From positions 1 to 64,000 of the forward strand of contig JAFAQY010000033.1 in the NCBI GenBank assembly GCA_019261985.1: a stretch of DNA of 64,000 nucleotides, written 5' to 3'. The notes under the pieces were generated by a model that saw only the letters and a program-made list of their open reading frames with translations, was not told where the DNA came from and did no database searches. This document shows, one piece after another, positions 34,597 through 43,777 of the stretch (position 1 is the first letter of the stretch; every line of letters starts with the position of its first letter). The translations under genes were made by a program, and so were the position numbers. This stretch comes from Bryobacterales bacterium (lineage in GTDB: Bacteria > Acidobacteriota > Terriglobia > Bryobacterales > Bryobacteraceae).

Positions 34597-35856
34597 TCAA
34601 CTCGCCTTACTCGCGGCCTCGGATCCAAATACCTTATCGCGGATGCGCTTAAATCTCGGGTCGGCGCGTAAGGGATCCAATTTGGGATCGACGTCCATCA
34701 CGAACAGCGGCGAGGAGTTTTCTTCGTACGCGCGCTCGAGCTCGCGGAAGGCTTGATTGAGATGCCCCAGGGAAAGATGCGGCAGCACCATGCTGTATGC
34801 GTCCACATAATCGCGTTTGCGGATATCCTGCAGGTCCGAAAGAATTCGTTCCCCCTCGGCCGCTCTTCCGAGCCGGATGAGGCAGTCCGCTTCATGAGCA
34901 CGCAGCCAGTGGAAATCGGGGGACATCACCACGGCCATGCGGAGCTGCTCCAGCGCGGCGCACATTTGGCCGGAATGTTCCAGGGCTTGCGCGTAGAAGA
35001 AGCGGCCCAGCGGCAAATAAGGGTGCAGATCGACAGCCTTCTTGCCGCACGCAACCGCGCACACGAATTCCCGTTTCGAGATACGGAGCAATACGTCGAC
35101 GGCCGGCAGCATCGGCCAAAGAGGGTCGATGGCGTAGGCTTGATCGAGAATCTTTAAAGCATCCTCAAAACGGCCGCTGGTGATATATAACAACGCGAGA
35201 TGGCCGAAGATCGAGACCTGGTGGGGAGCCTGCCGCAGGGCTGTGAGCAATTCACATTCAGCTTCCGCGAATTTGCGCTCGAAGACATGAGCGGCATGGG
35301 CGCGGTCAGCACGCAGCTCCGGGGTCAGACCTTCGCGCGCGACCGCGTCGGCGTGGGCTTCAAGAAAACGCGGATACATTTCGCGCGGCGGGCGCATGCC
35401 GTAAGCGCCCAGCATCAGGTAGCACAGCGCCATGCCTTCAAAGGCCCGAAAATCGGCGCTGTCGGCGGCGGCAGCGGTTTGGAAGCATTCGAGCGCCTTT
35501 TCGAAACCGTCTCGCGTATAGCGCTTGGCGAAATGCCAGCCATGCCGGATCTGATCCTCGGCATGCGGGATTTCGAGCCGGTACCCAAGTTTGGGGCGGT
35601 ATTGAATCCAGGCCCCATATTCTCTTAAGATCTTCTTTGCCTCTCCAACGGTAACGGCAACGGTGTGGCGGGAAACGCTGACTCCATCCCAAGCCTGGTG
35701 GATCATCTGGTCATAATCCACGTGGCGTCCGCAGTTCTGAATCAGGATTTTTAAGGCATTGAAGGCCTGAGGCCGGATGTCCAGGCCGACGCCATCCCGG
35801 AGCAGGCGGGCGCTCTCCACATCCAGGCTGAAAGGTCCAAAAGCGATCTGTCCCAC
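34597..35856 (-). CDS. CadC-like winged-helix regulator with TPR-type C-terminal domain
   Basis: A 419-residue cytoplasmic protein. GTG at 35856 has GGGGAG 7 bp upstream. The first about 95 residues form an OmpR/CadC winged helix (FGPFSLDVESARLLRDG, LDIRPQAFNALKILIQN, RHTVAVTVGEAKKILRE, IQYRPKLGYRLEIP). Residues about 100-410 are helical TPR-like repeats (FRAFEGMALCYLMLGAYGM, VSIFGHLALLYITSGRFEDA). No transmembrane helix, so it probably senses a cytoplasmic or protein partner. It is divergent from Oar-1, and a direct-repeat site at 35943-35963 could be its operator. Confidence 0.85.
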   Translation of the reverse strand: MGQIAFGPFSLDVESARLLRDGVGLDIRPQAFNALKILIQNCGRHVDYDQMIHQAWDGVSVSRHTVAVTVGEAKKILREYGAWIQYRPKLGYRLEIPHAEDQIRHGWHFAKRYTRDGFEKALECFQTAAAADSADFRAFEGMALCYLMLGAYGMRPPREMYPRFLEAHADAVAREGLTPELRADRAHAAHVFERKFAEAECELLTALRQAPHQVSIFGHLALLYITSGRFEDALKILDQAYAIDPLWPMLPAVDVLLRISKREFVCAVACGKKAVDLHPYLPLGRFFYAQALEHSGQMCAALEQLRMAVVMSPDFHWLRAHEADCLIRLGRAAEGERILSDLQDIRKRDYVDAYSMVLPHLSLGHLNQAFRELERAYEENSSPLFVMDVDPKLDPLRADPRFKRIRDKVFGSEAASKAS

Positions 35857-35942
35857 AAGCGACTCCCCATCAGTATCGCCGCTGATCCGCCGGTGAGCTT
35901 GACGCCCTCACAGGGAGGGCTTAAAGAACCGCCGGTATCGCG

Positions 35943-35963
35943 AAAAATTTGACGCTGTTTTGA
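35943..35963 (-). promoter_or_regulatory. Candidate direct-repeat operator (site 1)
   Basis: Minus strand TCAAA-N4-GCGTCAAATTTTT, i.e. two TCAAA units 11 bp apart, about 87 bp upstream of the regulator GTG. The same pattern occurs 99 bp upstream of Oar-2. The 11-bp period is that of OmpR/PhoB-type winged-helix sites. Confidence 0.45.
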
Positions 35964-36165
35964 CTCCAAGTGAAGGCAGTCTATCATACAATCGCTCGGG
36001 GAGGTAGTGTCTTGCATACAGCTTTGGAGGAACCGCGCACTACTAAGGCCGGCGTAGCAGCACTTAGAGTAGACGCGCTTAGAAATGCCGGACGGGCGGC
36101 ATCCCGCGCGATCCGGTGTGCGCTTTTCGCTTTCTGCCAGAGCTAATGGGGTCTGGAAATTTCTT

Positions 36166-39100
36166 ATGAAAACTACTAAGAGGTCCACTACTGTAGTTGC
36201 TTATCTGCTGGCCATGGCGCCGGCGGTGTTCGCCCAATCCGCCGGAACCGGGGCTCTGGCGGGAACGGTAACCGATCCCACCGGGGCTGTGATTTCGGGC
36301 GCAACCATCACCTTAACGAATAAGGGAACAAACCAAGCCCGGACGACGACGACCGGAACGGATGGAAGTTACCGGTTCTCACTGCTGCCGCCCGGACAAT
36401 ACAGCGTGAGGTTCACTGCCACGGGCTTTAAGATTTCTGAAGTCCCGAACGTTCAGGTCGACGTTACGGAAACACCGGTGGTGGACCGGCGGTTGGAGGT
36501 GGGCGCCCAGAGCGAGGAAGTCACCGTCGAAGCCGGCGCAGAGATCCTTCAGACGGCAAGTTCCACGCTGGGCACAACAGTGGGCTCGCGCGAGGTCACC
36601 GCGCTTCCGCTCAGCAACCGGAACTATACGCAGATTATCGGCCTATCGGCGGGAGTGAACGCGGGCGTCAGCAACGCCACCGCGTTTGGAAAGGCAACCC
36701 AGGATTTTAGCGTCAACGGCGGAGACCCTGGCCAGAACAACTACCAGATGGACGGCGTAGCCATCAACAATAGCGCCAACAGCGGCAGTTCGAACGATTC
36801 CGGAATATACGCCGGCATCGGAATTCCAAACCCGGACGCCATTCAGGAATTCAAAATCCAGACCTCTACTTACGATGCCAGTTATGGACGCAATCCCGGC
36901 GCGAACGTGAATGTGGTGACGAAATCGGGCACGAATCAGCTGCATGGATCGCTGTTTGAGTTTTTCCGCAATGAGGATCTCAACGCCAATGCCTTCTTCC
37001 AAAACCGGGATGGCGGGGGGAAGCAGCAGATTCTGAGGCAAAACCAGTTCGGCGGCGCGATCGGGGGGCCGATCAAGAAGGACAAGATCTTCATTTTCGG
37101 CAGTTATTCGGGCACCCGGCAGCTCAATGGAGTGGCGGCGCAAGGCAACAGCAGCGTACTTTTACCGCCGCTGCCTGCCGGAGATCGCAGCACGTCGCAA
37201 TGGAGGGCGGCGCTGGGGGCGGCGATGTGTCCGCAGAACCACCCGGGAAACAGCAATTTCCAAACGTTTTTACCGTTTCTGTTGCCGAGCATTCAGGTGG
37301 CGTGCGATGGCTCGAACATCAACCCGGTTTCGCTGGCGATGCTGAACCTGAAGAACGCCGACGGCAGCTATTATATTCCCGGCTCGGGCACGGGCGACTT
37401 CACTCGCGTACAGTACAGTATTCCGGCCATTTATCACGAGGATCAGTACTTGATCAATGGCGACTACATTATCAACTCAAAGAATGCGCTGGCGATGCGG
37501 TTTTTCTACACGCATAACCCGCAGACCACGGCGTTCAACAACGGCGGCATTCCGGGGACGCCTGTTCACAACGACTACTCCAACATGAACGCCGTGCTGA
37601 AGCTGACTTCGCAAATCACGCCGACCTTGATCAATGAGGCACGAGCGTCCGGGCAGCGCAATTACGCGCTGGGAACAGATTCGACGCCGGGCACGCCGCA
37701 GGGCGTCGGGCAAACACCGATCGTTCCGAGCATGACGGAACTTCCGGTGACCGTGATCTTCAACGGCCCGAGCTTATTTGGAACGCTGGCTCCGTCCTTC
37801 AGCACCACCAATCAATTCCAGTACGCCGATCAGATTTCGTGGTCACACGGAAGGCATCAGATTCGGGCCGGGTACGAAATGGAACGCACGCAATGGCCCA
37901 TCGACTTCGCAGGCCTGGAGCGCGGGTTTTTGTTTTACGGGACCTTCGCCGACTGGCTGATCGGACGGGCGGGCTGCGCCCCTGGAGACACGACTTGCAG
38001 CGTTGCGAATCCCGGCAATACCAATGGCGGCGGGGGAAATATATTCCAATGCTTGTTCTGCGTCCGCAGCGGACCCGCGCCCAACGGCATCGTTCATTAC
38101 TATAAGAATCCGAACCAATACGCCTTCGTTCAGGACGACTTCAAAGTCAACCAGAAGCTGACGTTGAACCTGGGAGTCCGCTGGGAATACATGGGCATGT
38201 ACAGCGACAAGTACGGGAACCTTACGAATTTGTGGTTGAGCCAGATTCAATCCGTGCCGGTGCCGCCCACCGGACCTACTTCTTCGGGCGCCGGCCTGGT
38301 CGGCTATGTGGTCCCCAACAATTACACGCAGTTCTATCCCGCGCCACCGGCGGGCGTTTTGGTATCGAATCGGAGCCTGCCGGTACGCACAGGCCCGCCG
38401 CTTAGCAACTTCGCACCGCGGATCGGTTTCGCTTATCAGGTGAGCTCAAAGCTGGTGCTCCGCGGCGGCGCCGGGCTGTTTTACGATCGCGTTGCCGGCG
38501 ACAGATTCGTGCATGGATTGGAACAAGGATATCCGTACGCAATTACGCTCGACTACAGCGGCGTGGGATCGGCTCCTTTCAGCAATCAGAACCCATATCC
38601 GAATACGCCGCTTGGAACGTTCGCCTCGCGTTGGGCGAATTTCGCCACTGGAGCAACATCAAACCTGAACACGCCGGCGATTACGGAAATGCTGCATACG
38701 CCTCTAGTGCGGCAATACAACCTGACGGTGCAATATGAGTTTGCTCCAAAGTGGGTGCTGGAGGTGGGCTATGTAGGATCCAGCGGAATCAACTTAGTGG
38801 ACACCTACCATACGGTGAACACCGCGTTGCTCGCCAGCCCGACTACTCCGATTAACGGGATTACCGTGAATACTACAACCAATGCATCGCTCCGGGTGCC
38901 GATTCTCGGATACCAGCCAGCCGGGTTCCAGGTGACCTCCTACGATGGAGTGTCCAACTATAACAGTTTGCAGGTGACGGTAAGAAAGCAGTTTTCCCGC
39001 GGACTGACTATGCAAGCTGCGTATACCTGGAGCAAGGACCTCAGCACGTTCGCAGGCAGTTCTAGCGCGTTCGGCGGAAACTCCGCCAATAGCAATAACC

Positions 39101-39753
39101 CGAATAATCTGGCGCAGCAGTACGGGCCGGTGGCATTTAGCCGCCCGCAACGGCTGATCGTGAATTACAGTTACGACCTGCCGACGACCGGCCGCTCCGG
39201 CGCGCTGGGCAAGGTTTTGAATGGCTGGAACGTATCCGGCGTTACGACGGTCCAAAGCGGCGCGCCCATGACGATCACCGATCAGAGCACGGGAACGGTG
39301 TTTGGTTTAGGCACGTTCGCGACGGCGCGCGCCCAGATGTGCCCGGGCGCGACGTACGGCTCGGTGGCGACGGCCGGCGGCCTGGAAGGCCGCTTGGGCG
39401 GCGTCAGCGGCGGGCCGGGTTACTTGAACACTTCGGCATTCTGCGCCGCGCCCGCCGCACCCTTCTCGGCTCCCGCTTTCCCAGGTGGTCCTCTGCCCAC
39501 ATTATTCGGGAATTCCGGTCCCGGCATCATTCTGGGGCCGGGTCAGTTCGACTGGGATATCTCGGCTATTAAGAACACGTTCATCACCGAGCGTCATTTA
39601 ATTCAGCTCCGCGCGGAGTTTTTCAATATGTTCAACCACCCGCAATTCGGCAATCCGGGTACGGCACTGGACACACCAGCCACGTTCGGGCAGATCACCA
39701 CGACCATCGTGAATCCCCGCGTGCTCCAGTTCGCTTTGAAATACCAATTCTGA
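36166..39753 (+). CDS. Oar-type TonB-dependent outer-membrane receptor (Oar-1)
   Basis: 1195 residues from ATG at 36166; the longer frame from 36085 lacks a signal peptide at its start. Signal peptide (TTVVAYLLAMAPAVFA), then a carboxypeptidase-regulatory-like domain at about 27-110 (LAGTVTDPTGAVISGATITL), a plug domain (SVNGGDPGQNNYQMDGVAIN, EFKIQTSTYDASYGRNPGAN, VVTKSGTNQLHGSLFEF) and a long beta-barrel ending in the outer-membrane signal ALKYQF with terminal Phe. Oar-like proteins are expanded in Acidobacteria and are thought to import large or oligomeric substrates. Divergent from the winged-helix/TPR regulator. Confidence 0.92.
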   Translation: MKTTKRSTTVVAYLLAMAPAVFAQSAGTGALAGTVTDPTGAVISGATITLTNKGTNQARTTTTGTDGSYRFSLLPPGQYSVRFTATGFKISEVPNVQVDVTETPVVDRRLEVGAQSEEVTVEAGAEILQTASSTLGTTVGSREVTALPLSNRNYTQIIGLSAGVNAGVSNATAFGKATQDFSVNGGDPGQNNYQMDGVAINNSANSGSSNDSGIYAGIGIPNPDAIQEFKIQTSTYDASYGRNPGANVNVVTKSGTNQLHGSLFEFFRNEDLNANAFFQNRDGGGKQQILRQNQFGGAIGGPIKKDKIFIFGSYSGTRQLNGVAAQGNSSVLLPPLPAGDRSTSQWRAALGAAMCPQNHPGNSNFQTFLPFLLPSIQVACDGSNINPVSLAMLNLKNADGSYYIPGSGTGDFTRVQYSIPAIYHEDQYLINGDYIINSKNALAMRFFYTHNPQTTAFNNGGIPGTPVHNDYSNMNAVLKLTSQITPTLINEARASGQRNYALGTDSTPGTPQGVGQTPIVPSMTELPVTVIFNGPSLFGTLAPSFSTTNQFQYADQISWSHGRHQIRAGYEMERTQWPIDFAGLERGFLFYGTFADWLIGRAGCAPGDTTCSVANPGNTNGGGGNIFQCLFCVRSGPAPNGIVHYYKNPNQYAFVQDDFKVNQKLTLNLGVRWEYMGMYSDKYGNLTNLWLSQIQSVPVPPTGPTSSGAGLVGYVVPNNYTQFYPAPPAGVLVSNRSLPVRTGPPLSNFAPRIGFAYQVSSKLVLRGGAGLFYDRVAGDRFVHGLEQGYPYAITLDYSGVGSAPFSNQNPYPNTPLGTFASRWANFATGATSNLNTPAITEMLHTPLVRQYNLTVQYEFAPKWVLEVGYVGSSGINLVDTYHTVNTALLASPTTPINGITVNTTTNASLRVPILGYQPAGFQVTSYDGVSNYNSLQVTVRKQFSRGLTMQAAYTWSKDLSTFAGSSSAFGGNSANSNNPNNLAQQYGPVAFSRPQRLIVNYSYDLPTTGRSGALGKVLNGWNVSGVTTVQSGAPMTITDQSTGTVFGLGTFATARAQMCPGATYGSVATAGGLEGRLGGVSGGPGYLNTSAFCAAPAAPFSAPAFPGGPLPTLFGNSGPGIILGPGQFDWDISAIKNTFITERHLIQLRAEFFNMFNHPQFGNPGTALDTPATFGQITTTIVNPRVLQFALKYQF

Positions 39754-39757
39754 AGGT

Positions 39758-40123
39758 ATGGCCGGGCGACTTTTTCTCTCTGCCGCTGTCGTGCTGATGA
39801 TGTTGGCCCCGGTTTTCGGGGCTGACATCAGCGGCACATGGACTGCATCTTTCGACACGCAGGTGGGTGTACAAAATTACACGTATACGTTTAGAGTCGA
39901 AGGGACCAAGCTCACCGGAACGGCGAAATCGGAAAACGGGACTGTCCAGATTAGCGAAGGCACAGTGACCGGCGACGATGTGGCTTTCGTCGAGAATCTG
40001 GACTTTCAGGGCATGCCGCTGCGGATTGTATACAAAGGCAAGGTTTCCGGCGACCAGATCAAGTTCACGCGGACGATCCTCGACATGATTACAGAGGAGT
40101 TGGTTGCCAAGCGGGGGAAGTAA
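39758..40123 (+). CDS. Small secreted beta-rich protein
   Basis: 121 residues: signal peptide (LFLSAAVVLMMLAPVFG), then a beta-rich domain ISGTWTASFDTQVGVQNYTY, KLTGTAKSENGTVQISEGTV, GKVSGDQIKFTRTIL. This matches a lipocalin-like pattern I associate with many acidobacterial secreted proteins; no catalytic residues are evident. It begins 4 bp after Oar-1, so the two are probably co-transcribed. Confidence 0.75.
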   Translation: MAGRLFLSAAVVLMMLAPVFGADISGTWTASFDTQVGVQNYTYTFRVEGTKLTGTAKSENGTVQISEGTVTGDDVAFVENLDFQGMPLRIVYKGKVSGDQIKFTRTILDMITEELVAKRGK

Positions 40124-40183
40124 GGATAAGCCTGCCGGCTTCGATGGGCGGCGCTTCGATCGGGCGAAGTGGCCCTTCACCTT

Positions 40184-40233
40184 AAAAAAATCGGCGCGGC
40201 GGCTCGAAGGAGGGGTTCGAGTCCGCCGCGCCG
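40184..40233 (-). terminator. Long-stem intrinsic-terminator-like hairpin
   Basis: A stem of CGGCGCGGCGG/CCGCCGCGCCG plus CTCGAA/TTCGAG with a one-base bulge, followed on the minus strand by seven T (40184-40190 on +). No minus-strand gene lies upstream of it. It could end an unrecognised minus-strand RNA, or act bidirectionally after the small secreted gene. Confidence 0.5.
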
Positions 40234-40565
40234 CATCGCTCGTCCGCGCTCACGTGCAAGGTTCTGCCCGGGCGCTTCCGGATCGGGAAAATCCGCGCAC
40301 GGGAGACATCTCGCATCGCGGGGGAGCAAGCGATGAAACTAACTCCCGGGTGGTCCTGTGAGGGCCATTCCCCGAAGTGTGATAACCGGGGTTAAAATTT
40401 CGTTTCGGTATGAGGCGCGAAATAGCGTGCAAATCGCAGCACCTGTTTTTGACGATGCAGTATTCGACGCAACCGGGCTGAACCACCCCGGCCGCGGGCG
40501 GACATCTCCGTTAAAAATCCCCGGAAATTCCGCAGCATTTCGAAATACCTTAAGATGAAATCCTG
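40234..40565. other. Intergenic region upstream of 40566
   Basis: About 330 bp with no convincing coding frame. It must hold the promoter for the gene at 40566; no -35/-10 pair stands out. Confidence 0.35.
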
Positions 40566-41459
40566 ATGGCGAAGCTTCGAATTCCTATTTTGGCCGCTGC
40601 GCTTGTGGCACGCGCTTTTGCGCAGGTAGACTTCTCGGGTGAGTGGTCGCCTTTGTATCACGAAGATGCTCCGGAGCGCCTGCCCGGTCCCGAACTTGGC
40701 GACTATACCGAACTCCCAATCAACGCGGCCGCGCGTATGCGCGCGGATAGCTGGGATGCCGACCGGATTTCCGTGGTCGAGCAGTATCAGTGCCGCCCGC
40801 ATGGGTCGGACTATTCGATGCGAGGCTTAGGAAATCTGCGAGTATGGAGAGAAATAGACCAAACCACGCAGAAACTGATTGCATTTCACACGCACATGCT
40901 CGCCTGGGACAGCGAGCGCGTTATTTACATGGACGGACGTCCGCATCCGCCCGATTACGCGGCGCACACCTGGCAGGGCTTTTCGACCGGCGCATGGGAC
41001 GGCAACATGCTTACGATCACCACCACGCATTTAAAGGAAAACTACATTCGCCGGAACGGGGTGCCGCGCAGCGAGCAGGCAATCGTCACCGAGCACTGGA
41101 CAAGGCATGGAGATTATTTGACGGTGACCACGGTGATTGAAGACCCCGTGTTTCTGACCGAGCCGCTGGTTCGAAGCGACAACTGGTTCGTCGACCCGGG
41201 TCAGCATATCGGCATATTCGGGTGCGAGTACGCGGCCGAGCTGCCGCGTCCGGAGGGCACGGTGCCGCATCATCTCCCGGGAACGAACCCATTTTTGAAA
41301 GAGTTCGCAGGGTGGTATGGCTTGCCGTATGAGGCAACGAGGGGCGGAGCCGAAACGCTGTATCCGGAATACCGGTCGAAGCTCGGCGAGTACAAGCCTC
41401 CGGAAAAGTGCGAGCGATACTGCACCTGCACGACGCTGTTCAACTGCAATCTGCGATGA
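40566..41459 (+). CDS. Secreted protein of the DUF6152-associated family
   Basis: 297 residues: signal peptide (RIPILAAALVARAFA), then a domain shared with the proteins at 7178 and 42361: VDFSGEWSPLYHEDAPE, LIAFHTHMLAWDSERVIYMD, TWQGFSTGAWDGNMLTITTT, HLKENYIRRNGVPRSEQAIV, TVTTVIEDPVFLTEPLV. The C-terminus is Cys-rich (KCERYCTCTTLFNC), unlike the paralogues. No known catalytic motif. It overlaps the MBL-fold gene by 4 bp, so it is in an operon of three. Confidence 0.75.
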   Translation: MAKLRIPILAAALVARAFAQVDFSGEWSPLYHEDAPERLPGPELGDYTELPINAAARMRADSWDADRISVVEQYQCRPHGSDYSMRGLGNLRVWREIDQTTQKLIAFHTHMLAWDSERVIYMDGRPHPPDYAAHTWQGFSTGAWDGNMLTITTTHLKENYIRRNGVPRSEQAIVTEHWTRHGDYLTVTTVIEDPVFLTEPLVRSDNWFVDPGQHIGIFGCEYAAELPRPEGTVPHHLPGTNPFLKEFAGWYGLPYEATRGGAETLYPEYRSKLGEYKPPEKCERYCTCTTLFNCNLR

Positions 41460-42364
41460 AGCCCGCCCAATTTGTTTCCGCTCTGCTGTTGCTTGGCGGC
41501 GCTGTATGCGCGCAGCAGCCGGCCGGGGACGTTCACGTCCTGCGAGTACAAGGCGGCATATATATGGTGGTTGGGGGCGGGGGTAACATTGCCGTGCAAG
41601 CCGGCAAGGACGGAATATTGCTGGTTGATACCGGTTTAACCGAGCTGGCTCCGAAGGTCCTGGCCGCGGTCCGGACGATTTCGGACGGACCGGTCCGGTA
41701 CATCCTTAATACGCATGTTCACGCGGATCACACCGGCGGCAATGAATACTTTGTAAAACAGGGCGGGGCTCTGAACGGCGTGCCTGGCGAGCCGCGCGTA
41801 ATCGCGCATCTGGCTGTACAGGAGCGCATGGCCGGTCCGCCGGTTGGAAACGATGCACCGATGCCACGCTCGCTTTGGCCGAACGACACTTACAGCACGC
41901 CTTTCAAGGACTTCTTTTTTAATAACGAGCCGGTGTTCGTTTATCACGCGCCGGCGGCGCACACGGATGGCGATAGTATTGTTCTCTTCCGGCGTTCGGA
42001 CGTTGTGAGCACGGGCGACATTTTCACGCCCGGCCGTTATCCGTTTATCGACCTGCAACGCGGCGGGAGCGTGCAAGGACTGATCGCCGGTTTGAATAAG
42101 ATTCTCGAGCTTGCCGTTCCCGCACGGTACCAGGAGGGCGGGACGTACATCATTCCCGGCCATGGGCGGCTGTGCGATGAGGCGGATGTGGTGGAGTTTC
42201 GCGATATGGTTACGATTATCCGCGATAGGGTGCAGGATTCGATTAAGAAAGGGATGACGCTGGAGCAGGTGAAATCCGCTAGGCCGAGCTTCGATTACGA
42301 TACGCAATATTCGGGGTCGGCGGATGCGTTTGTTGAGTCGATATATAAGAGTTTGAAGAGATGA
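41456..42364 (+). CDS. Secreted MBL-fold metallo-hydrolase
   Basis: 302 residues from ATG 41456, overlapping the previous TGA (ATGA). Signal peptide (FVSALLLLGGAVCA). The metal site is intact: LNTHVHADHTGG (His-x-His-x-Asp-His), later HAPAAHTDGDS, VSTGDIF and IIPGHGRL, giving the full dinuclear zinc ligand set. The family includes lactamases, lactonases and quinoprotein-relay enzymes; the operon with two DUF6152-family secreted proteins does not settle the substrate. Its last codons overlap the next ATG. Confidence 0.88.
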   Translation: MKPAQFVSALLLLGGAVCAQQPAGDVHVLRVQGGIYMVVGGGGNIAVQAGKDGILLVDTGLTELAPKVLAAVRTISDGPVRYILNTHVHADHTGGNEYFVKQGGALNGVPGEPRVIAHLAVQERMAGPPVGNDAPMPRSLWPNDTYSTPFKDFFFNNEPVFVYHAPAAHTDGDSIVLFRRSDVVSTGDIFTPGRYPFIDLQRGGSVQGLIAGLNKILELAVPARYQEGGTYIIPGHGRLCDEADVVEFRDMVTIIRDRVQDSIKKGMTLEQVKSARPSFDYDTQYSGSADAFVESIYKSLKR

Positions 42365-43224
42365 CGATGGGGGAAAGCTGCCTGCGGCTGGGGATTGCGG
42401 GCGGTTCGTACTACGACCGGACAGGCGGGTTGGCAACCCGCCGCAGGCTGGCAGCCTGCCCCACAATTCTTCTGATATGCACGTTTTTATGCGCCCAGTT
42501 ATACGCGCAGCGTGGGGGGCCCAAGGGTCCTGCTCCGGCGCCTAAGGCTGCGGCGCCGGTCGACTTTACCGGCTATTGGGTTTCCGTCGTTACCGAAGAC
42601 TGGCGCTGGCGAATGGTTACGCCCATCAAGGGTGACTTTGCCGGAATTCCGCTCACGGCCGAGGGCCGCAAGGTTGGTGAAGCCTGGGATCCCGCCAAGG
42701 ACGAAGCGGCTGGGAACCAGTGCAGAGCATACGGCGCGCCGGCGGTCATGCGCATTCCGGGGCGGCTGCATATTACGTGGCAGGACGATAATACGCTGCG
42801 GATGGATACCGACCAGGGAACGCAGACACGCTTGTTTCACTTTGGCGGGAAACCGGCGCCGAATGAGGAAGCCTCCTGGCAAGGATATTCGTCGGCACAA
42901 TGGGAACAGCCGGTGCGCGGATCCGGCTCGCCGCAGGCCGGTCTCGGCGCTACGAGAGAGGGCGCGAACGGGAGGTCGCTGGAAGTGGTGACAACGAAGC
43001 TGCGCCCCGGTTATCTGCGCAAAAATGGTCCGCCGTACAGCGGGGACGCAGTGTTGAAAGAATTCTTCGATTTATCGAAGGAGCGCAACGGGGAGACTTG
43101 GTTCGTCGTGACTACGATTGTGGAAGACCCGCGGTACTTGAGCGAGCCTTTCGTTACCAGCACCAACTTTAAGAGAGAGCCGGATGGGGGGAAGTGGGCG
43201 CCGGTGGCTTGTTCGGCGCGGTAG
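42361..43224 (+). CDS. Secreted protein of the DUF6152-associated family, repeat-derived N-terminus
   Basis: 287 residues from ATG at 42361, overlapping the MBL gene stop (ATGA). Residues about 21-35 (TGGLATRRRLAACPT) are encoded by palindromic repeat J, after which comes a signal-like segment ILLICTFLCAQLYAQ. The body matches the paralogues: VDFTGYWVSVVTEDWRWRMV, RIPGRLHITWQDDNTLRMD, SWQGYSSAQWEQP, LRPGYLRKNGPPYSGDAVLK, FVVTTIVEDPRYLSEPFV. Whether translation starts at 42361 or after the repeat at a non-ATG codon is open. Confidence 0.75.
   Translation: MTMGESCLRLGIAGGSYYDRTGGLATRRRLAACPTILLICTFLCAQLYAQRGGPKGPAPAPKAAAPVDFTGYWVSVVTEDWRWRMVTPIKGDFAGIPLTAEGRKVGEAWDPAKDEAAGNQCRAYGAPAVMRIPGRLHITWQDDNTLRMDTDQGTQTRLFHFGGKPAPNEEASWQGYSSAQWEQPVRGSGSPQAGLGATREGANGRSLEVVTTKLRPGYLRKNGPPYSGDAVLKEFFDLSKERNGETWFVVTTIVEDPRYLSEPFVTSTNFKREPDGGKWAPVACSAR
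42422..42464 (+). repeat. Palindromic repeat J (short form), inside the 5' end of a CDS
   Basis: Hairpins GGCGGGTTGGCAACCCGCC and GCAGGCTGGCAGCCTGC then CCCAC. It lies between the annotated start and the signal-peptide codons of the gene at 42361. Confidence 0.82.
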
Positions 43225-43304
43225 GCGGGCTGAAAGCCCGCCGCAGGCTGACAGCCCGGCTGACAGCCTGCCCCACAACTGGCTGTACGGCAACTTCTGC
43301 AATT
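43222..43304 (+). repeat. Palindromic repeat K with conserved tail
   Basis: Hairpin GGCGGGCTGAAAGCCCGCC, then GCAGGCTGACAGCC duplicated, CTGCCCCAC, and the tail GGCTGTACGGCAACTTCTG-CAATTA. It lies between the convergent genes at 43224 and 43308. Confidence 0.8.
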
Positions 43305-43307
43305 AGA

Positions 43308-43739
43308 CTATTTCGTCAGGTTCTCCGCATTTACTCCGAACAACTCGTGATATGGCTCTGGCAATTTGCGGGGCTTGCGGTCCGGGCCTAGAAAAACGTG
43401 GACGGTGTAGCCTTCGGCTAGGCGGCGGCCGTCACTGGCCGAGGACAGCTCATAGGCGAAGCGGACCTTCCGGGCGTTGCCCTCCTCAATCCGGGTACGG
43501 ATCAGGATCTCGTCGTCATACAGCGCGGGCGCAACATAGCGGCAATTCGCTTCGACGACGGCCAGCAGTATGCCTTCTTTTTCGAGATCGCGATAGCGGG
43601 TGCCGCGGGCACGATAATACTCCACTCGTCCGACCTCCATCCAGATGAAGTAATTCGCGTGGTAGACGACGCCCATCTGGTCGGTCTCGGCATAGCGGAC
43701 GCGCACGCGCGTGTCCACGTAGGGCAAGGATTGGGGCAT
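43308..43739 (-). CDS. Acyl-CoA thioesterase, YbgC/FadM (4HBT) family
   Basis: 143 residues from ATG 43739 ([15 protein letters not shown]); a longer frame would run into the hslV upstream region. The hot-dog fold signature is [18 protein letters not shown] with the catalytic Asp, followed by RVEYYRARG. It hydrolyses acyl-CoA or acyl-ACP thioesters; chain preference is not visible. It stands divergent from hslV. Confidence 0.88.
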   Translation of the reverse strand: MPQSLPYVDTRVRVRYAETDQMGVVYHANYFIWMEVGRVEYYRARGTRYRDLEKEGILLAVVEANCRYVAPALYDDEILIRTRIEEGNARKVRFAYELSSASDGRRLAEGYTVHVFLGPDRKPRKLPEPYHELFGVNAENLTK

Positions 43740-43777
43740 GGAAGCCGCATTATAGCCCAGATGCCGGCACGGTACCT

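Noticed and set aside
34470-34652. 60-codon + strand frame starting in repeat I
   Set aside because: Starts inside a palindromic repeat, no ribosome site, and runs into the regulator's 3' end.
40192-40233. tRNA-like element (GGGGTTCGAGTCC resembles a T-arm)
   Set aside because: No D-arm, anticodon arm or CCA; the sequence folds as one long hairpin instead.
41636-42466. 276-codon minus frame
   Set aside because: Antisense to the MBL-fold gene, whose metal motif is intact; no ribosome site.
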